Below are positions 60,745 through 64,000 of a stretch of DNA of 64,000 bases, one piece after another (position 1 is the first letter of the stretch; each line of letters starts with the position of its first letter). Source of the DNA: JACQAP01 sp035275265. GTDB lineage: Bacteria; Pseudomonadota; Gammaproteobacteria; Burkholderiales; JACQAP01. The stretch spans positions 124,001-188,000 of the forward strand of contig DATENC010000020.1 in NCBI GenBank assembly GCA_035275265.1. Reading direction: 5' to 3'. The position numbers and the translations under genes were made by a program. The notes beneath the pieces were generated by a model. The model did no database searches. It saw only the letters and a list, made by a program, of their open reading frames with translations, and was not told the origin of the DNA.

Positions 60745-61935
60745 ATGGTCGATCGACGTGAATTCCTTCGGTTGGGCGCCGGCGCGGCGTTCGGGCTCGC
60801 CGCGGAGCGGGCGTGGACGCGGTCCGATCCGAGTATTCGTCGCTACGTGCGGCTGGGGCGCACCGAACTGAAGATGTCCGATATCTCATTCGGCTCGGCG
60901 AGCATGTCTGACCCCGTGCTCGTGCGGCATGCGCTCGCGCGGGGTATCAACTACTTCGACACCGCGGAAAGTTACCGCGGAGGCAGTTCCGAGGAAGCCA
61001 TCGGCGAGGGACTCAAAGGCCGGCGCGACCAGGTGTTGATCGCCAGCAAGACCAAAGCCGGCGCCAGCGATACACGCGCAGACATGATGAAGTCGCTGGA
61101 GCGCAGCCTGAAGCGTCTGCAGACTGACCGGGTGGATGTGTATTTCAACCACTCGGTCAACGACGTGGCGCGGATGCAAAACCATGAATGGTGGGAGTTC
61201 ACACAACTCGCTAAACGCCAGGGCAAGATCCGCTTCCGCGGCATGTCGGGCCACGGCGGAAACCTCACCCAATGCCTCGACTACGTCATCGACAACGAAC
61301 TTGCCGACGTGATTCTGGTCGCGTACAACTTTGCGCAGGATCCAAGTTTCTACGACAAACTGCGCCACACCTTTCACTGGGCAGCGATCCAGCCGGACCT
61401 GCCGCGGGTACTGGAAAAAGCCAGAAAAAAGGACATCGGAGTGATCGCGATGAAAACATTGATGGGCGCTCGCCTGAACGACATGCGTCCGTACGAGAGG
61501 CCAGGCGCGACGTTTTCACAGGCGGCGTTCCGCTGGGTGCTATCCGCGCCGCAGGTAGATGCGCTTCTGGTTTCGATGGGCAGCCAGAGCGAGATCGATG
61601 AATATGTGGCCGCGTCCGGCACTGCGCAGGTCAGCAGCGTTGATTTGGAATTGCTCGAGCGTTACGCGTTGCTGCAGTCCGGTCGTTACTGCCAGTCGGC
61701 GTGCACCGACTGCACCGGGAGCTGCCCGCAGAATGTCGCCATCGCCGAAGTGCTGCGCACCCGCATGTACGACGTCGACTACGGCGACGCACTTCTCGCC
61801 CGCACCGAATATGCCGCACTCGGCAAACCAGCCGAGGCTTGCCTGAACTGCACCGTGCAGTCCTGTTTGAACGCCTGTACCAGGGGCATCCCAATCGCCG
61901 AGTTTATGCGCGACGCCGCGGAAAGGTTGGGATGA
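60745..61935 (+). CDS. Aldo/keto reductase with C-terminal Fe-S domain, Tat-exported
   Basis: 396 residues. A Tat leader (DRREFLRLGAGAAFGLA) precedes an aldo/keto reductase barrel: the catalytic Tyr is in NYFDTAESYRGG and Lys in IASKTK. The C-terminal quarter holds two cysteine clusters (CQSACTDCTGSCP and CLNCTVQSCLNAC), suggesting 4Fe-4S binding. The combination fits the Fe-S aldo/keto reductase subgroup. Substrate unknown. Monocistronic; good GGGGGTG site. Confidence 0.87.
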   Translation: MVDRREFLRLGAGAAFGLAAERAWTRSDPSIRRYVRLGRTELKMSDISFGSASMSDPVLVRHALARGINYFDTAESYRGGSSEEAIGEGLKGRRDQVLIASKTKAGASDTRADMMKSLERSLKRLQTDRVDVYFNHSVNDVARMQNHEWWEFTQLAKRQGKIRFRGMSGHGGNLTQCLDYVIDNELADVILVAYNFAQDPSFYDKLRHTFHWAAIQPDLPRVLEKARKKDIGVIAMKTLMGARLNDMRPYERPGATFSQAAFRWVLSAPQVDALLVSMGSQSEIDEYVAASGTAQVSSVDLELLERYALLQSGRYCQSACTDCTGSCPQNVAIAEVLRTRMYDVDYGDALLARTEYAALGKPAEACLNCTVQSCLNACTRGIPIAEFMRDAAERLG

Positions 61936-62026
61936 ATTCAAGATACGTGCCGCGTCCCGCCGCCAAGTAGCTTAAGGGTAAAAGCAAAAAATCGGTCACT
62001 TGTATCGCCGGCAAGTCACCATCCTC

Positions 62027-62428
62027 ATGTCTCGATTCCTCGCCGATTACCTGTTCGTGCTTGCAGCCTGGACGCTTGTCATCAAATACGTCTTCCCGCT
62101 TGCGTATGCATTGAATGAAGGTGCGCCGGTTCTTACCTACGTGATGTGGGATTTCTGGTGGGTGGCTCACATCTGGCTTGGCTGGGCTTTGATCAGCCGG
62201 CCGCGCTACACCTTCGTGTTGGCTCTGGTGGTGTCGGTGGTCGAAATCGTCATTGTTGTGACCAAGTTCGTGGTGTTCCTCTCTGAGCCGCAATGGGATA
62301 TCTGGCGCACCAATTGGTTCATCAACAAGTGCTTCGTGCTCGCGTGCTTCATCCTGCTGTTGGGGTGCATGCTCAGGAACCGTGGGGAGTTCAGCTCAGC
62401 GACCGACTCGAGACTCAGGACTCAATAG
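62027..62428 (+). CDS. Small polytopic membrane protein
   Basis: 133 residues from ATG 62027 (MSRFLADYLFVLAAWTLVIKYVF) with about four membrane segments, including a Trp-rich loop (MWDFWWVAHIWLGW). The longer frame begins at a TTG with no support. Family not recognised. Confidence 0.7.
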   Translation: MSRFLADYLFVLAAWTLVIKYVFPLAYALNEGAPVLTYVMWDFWWVAHIWLGWALISRPRYTFVLALVVSVVEIVIVVTKFVVFLSEPQWDIWRTNWFINKCFVLACFILLLGCMLRNRGEFSSATDSRLRTQ

Positions 62429-62442
62429 AGGTACTCAAAAAA

Positions 62443-62469
62443 AAGCGCACCGCTACGAGCGGTGCGCTT
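62443..62469 (-). terminator. Terminator of the small exported-protein gene
   Basis: Reading leftward: 11-bp stem AAGCGCACCGC/GCGGTGCGCTT with a 5-nt loop followed by a long T run (plus-strand A run 62437-62444). It lies 42 bp after the stop of the leftward gene. Confidence 0.87.
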
Positions 62470-62511
62470 CACGCTCCGGGGAGGAGGGAGCGTTGTACTT
62501 GGCTACCGTTC

Positions 62512-62772
62512 TCAGGAGCGGCCGAACTCTATGACCCTCTTGCCGCTGGTAACGGCTATCTTGTCGTCACCCTTGGCTGTATTGCGGCCCGCATCGGCAA
62601 CATTTGCCGGTTGACTGGCCACGGTGCCGTAAACCCTGACATTGGGGACGCCGGTACGGCCGTACACGTTGGCGACATTGTCGATCTGGACAGTGCCCAC
62701 CCCCGTTTCAGCAAACGCACCGGTAGTGGCAATGGCAAGACCCGCCGCGACGATCAGTTTGGTTACGTTCAT
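62512..62772 (-). CDS. Small exported protein of unknown function
   Basis: 86 residues. Signal peptide (NVTKLIVAAGLAIATTGAFAE) then a short beta-rich, Val/Asn-rich mature part (VQIDNVANVYGRTGVPNVRVYG). No cysteines. Its own terminator follows. Family not recognised. Confidence 0.75.
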   Translation of the reverse strand: MNVTKLIVAAGLAIATTGAFAETGVGTVQIDNVANVYGRTGVPNVRVYGTVASQPANVADAGRNTAKGDDKIAVTSGKRVIEFGRS

Positions 62773-63341
62773 GGTATTACTCCTAGTATTTGTGGAATCA
62801 ATCCTTCGTTGTGCGACTGCACCTGAATTTGTTCAGGCTGAGACGAAAACCCTTTCGCCCCACGCATGGCTGCATTGGACACCAATGCCGCGTCGCACAA
62901 TAGGCCACGAGTCGCCATAGTATTTATGCTTTATTGGAATGAAAGGTCCCGGGATCACAGGCTGGGGAGATACGGACTCTGCAGCCCGTCGGTTGGCAAG
63001 ACCCGCAGCGGGGCAGAAAGACGCTTAAGGTTCATTGGGTTGCAGACACGGCCGGCGCTTCATCTCCGGCGGTCGGTGCTATTGCCTGTGCGTTTGCGGC
63101 CCCCGACAATCAAATTCGGCGATAAGCTCGAAGCGGGCAGATATGGGCGTTGTGGTCTACACGACCAGACACCAGGTGGCTTGGCGGGACGAGGGAGGAG
63201 AAAATGCGTGCAGCTATTCGGCGACTACAGGGACGATGGCTGGTGATCCTGGAAAGTGGAGTCGCACCGACGGGCATCCAGAACAGCAAGTGAGGTCGCG
63301 GCCCATCGATTATTCACCGAGCAAAAATAACTATTGATCAG
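62773..63341. other. Gap without a recognised gene
   Basis: 569 bp between the exported-protein gene and the ketopantoate-reductase-like gene. Holds a small hairpin CCTGAA-TTTG-TTCAGG (62822-62837) and presumably both divergent promoters. No gene recognised. Confidence 0.5.
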
Positions 63342-64000
63342 ATGAAAATCGCCGTCATCGGCACCGGTGCGATGGGGTCCGTGTACGCGGGACTGCTCGC
63401 CTCCGCCGGACACGAAGTGTGGGCCAGCGACACATGGCGCGAGCACGTCGACGCGATCAGAAAGAACGGCCTGCGCGTCGAAGGCGCGTCCGGTGACCGG
63501 ACAGTGCATGTCCACGCAACGACACGCCCGGCGGACGCGGGCATTTGCGATCTGGTAATTATTGCCACCAAGGCCATGCATGTGGCGCAGGCCGCCGAAT
63601 CGGCGAAGCCGCTGCTCGGCCCCGAATCCGTAGTGCTGTCGATCCAGAATGGCCTCGGCGGACCGGACACCGCGGCGCGCGTGCTCGGGCGCGAGCGAGT
63701 AGCGGTCGGAGTCGTAGGCGGTTTCGGCGCTTCGATGAAAGGACTTGCCCACGCCCATCACAATGGCTGGGAATTGGTGCGGCTGGGAGAGTTTTCCGGA
63801 CCCGTGACGCCGCGCCTTGAAAGGATTGCCGAAGTGTGGCGCTCGGGCGGGTTCCGGGTAAAGTGCTTTGACGACATCGACCAACTGGTCTGGGAGAAGC
63901 TCATCTGCAACGTCTGCTTCTCGGGTACTTGCGCGGTGACCGAGCGCACCGTCGCGGAAGTCATCGAGGACGCCGACGCCTGGCGTGTGGCATCGGGCTG
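63342..64000 (+). CDS. Ketopantoate reductase family protein, 3' end cut by window
   Basis: The first 219 residues are open to the edge. N-terminal Rossmann motif MKIAVIGTGAMGSVYAG binds NADP(H); the LVWEKLICNVCFSG segment carries the family catalytic Lys. May be PanE (pantothenate synthesis) or a catabolic 2-hydroxyacid dehydrogenase of the same fold; near the sugar-acid genes the latter is possible. Confidence 0.85.
   Translation, partial: MKIAVIGTGAMGSVYAGLLASAGHEVWASDTWREHVDAIRKNGLRVEGASGDRTVHVHATTRPADAGICDLVIIATKAMHVAQAAESAKPLLGPESVVLSIQNGLGGPDTAARVLGRERVAVGVVGGFGASMKGLAHAHHNGWELVRLGEFSGPVTPRLERIAEVWRSGGFRVKCFDDIDQLVWEKLICNVCFSGTCAVTERTVAEVIEDADAWRVASG

Noticed and set aside
62866..63246. 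126-codon frame before the ketopantoate-reductase-like gene
   Set aside because: Arg-rich, no motif, no ribosome-binding site.

Overview
The window looks like chromosomal DNA of a free-living betaproteobacterium (Burkholderiales/Nitrosomonadales-like). Evidence: high-GC coding sequence with short gaps, the ribF-ileS-lspA-ispH block running into a type IV minor-pilin cluster, a cysI-DUF934-cysH-cysD-cysN assimilatory block, and rpsT divergent from murJ. I see no rRNA, prophage, insertion sequence or CRISPR array. The species cannot be named from this sequence.

Layout. 1-10 kb: end of a cyclase-family gene, an aldehyde dehydrogenase, a LysR/DUF2917/GNAT locus with a clear LysR-type operator, an alanyl-tRNA editing protein, DAHP synthase (aroG), a NIPSNAP protein, a secreted retropepsin-like protease, a glutamine amidotransferase and yajQ. 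9.2-13.3 kb: a leftward arginine run argD-argF-(MORN protein)-argG, headed by a hairpin in the probable argD leader. 13.4-16.8 kb: rpsT, murJ and a secreted protein with a Thr-Pro-Asp linker. 17-32.5 kb: the centrepiece, a sulfur-assimilation supercluster. cysB diverges from a rightward series: TauE/SafE permease, cysI, DUF934, cysH, cysD, cysN, 7Fe ferredoxin, SUMT (cobA), sulfate-binding protein 1, DUF2292, OprP/O-like porin, sulfate-binding protein 2, cysT, cysW, cysA, cbiX. Together these cover sulfate capture and import, activation to APS, reduction to sulfide, and two of the three siroheme steps. No cysJ flavoprotein is present, so the co-encoded ferredoxin is a candidate electron donor.

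32.5-38.5 kb: ribF, ileS, lspA, a sulfite-oxidase-like molybdoprotein, ispH. 38.5-47 kb: leftward pilE-fimT-pilV-pilW-pilX-pilY1; PilY1 is very large and carries about four degenerate repeats inside its von Willebrand-like domain. 47-53.5 kb: a TonB-like protein, a cysteine-free Fur-family regulator with a near-leaderless promoter, two divergent crotonase-family genes, tRNA-Thr(CGT), a Rap1a-like exported protein, UspA, an enolase-superfamily enzyme, a HiPIP and an unknown protein. 53.5-58.6 kb is sparse: small or unknown genes (GDCCVxC protein, small exported protein, coiled-coil protein, two membrane proteins) separated by about 1 kb stretches with no convincing gene. 58.6-64 kb: class II aldolase, a second enolase-superfamily dehydratase, a Tat-exported Fe-S aldo/keto reductase, small membrane and exported proteins, and the start of a ketopantoate-reductase-like gene cut by the window edge.

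Starts were often moved inward from the longest open frame on the basis of ribosome-binding sites, stop/start overlaps and family length; each case is explained in its entry.
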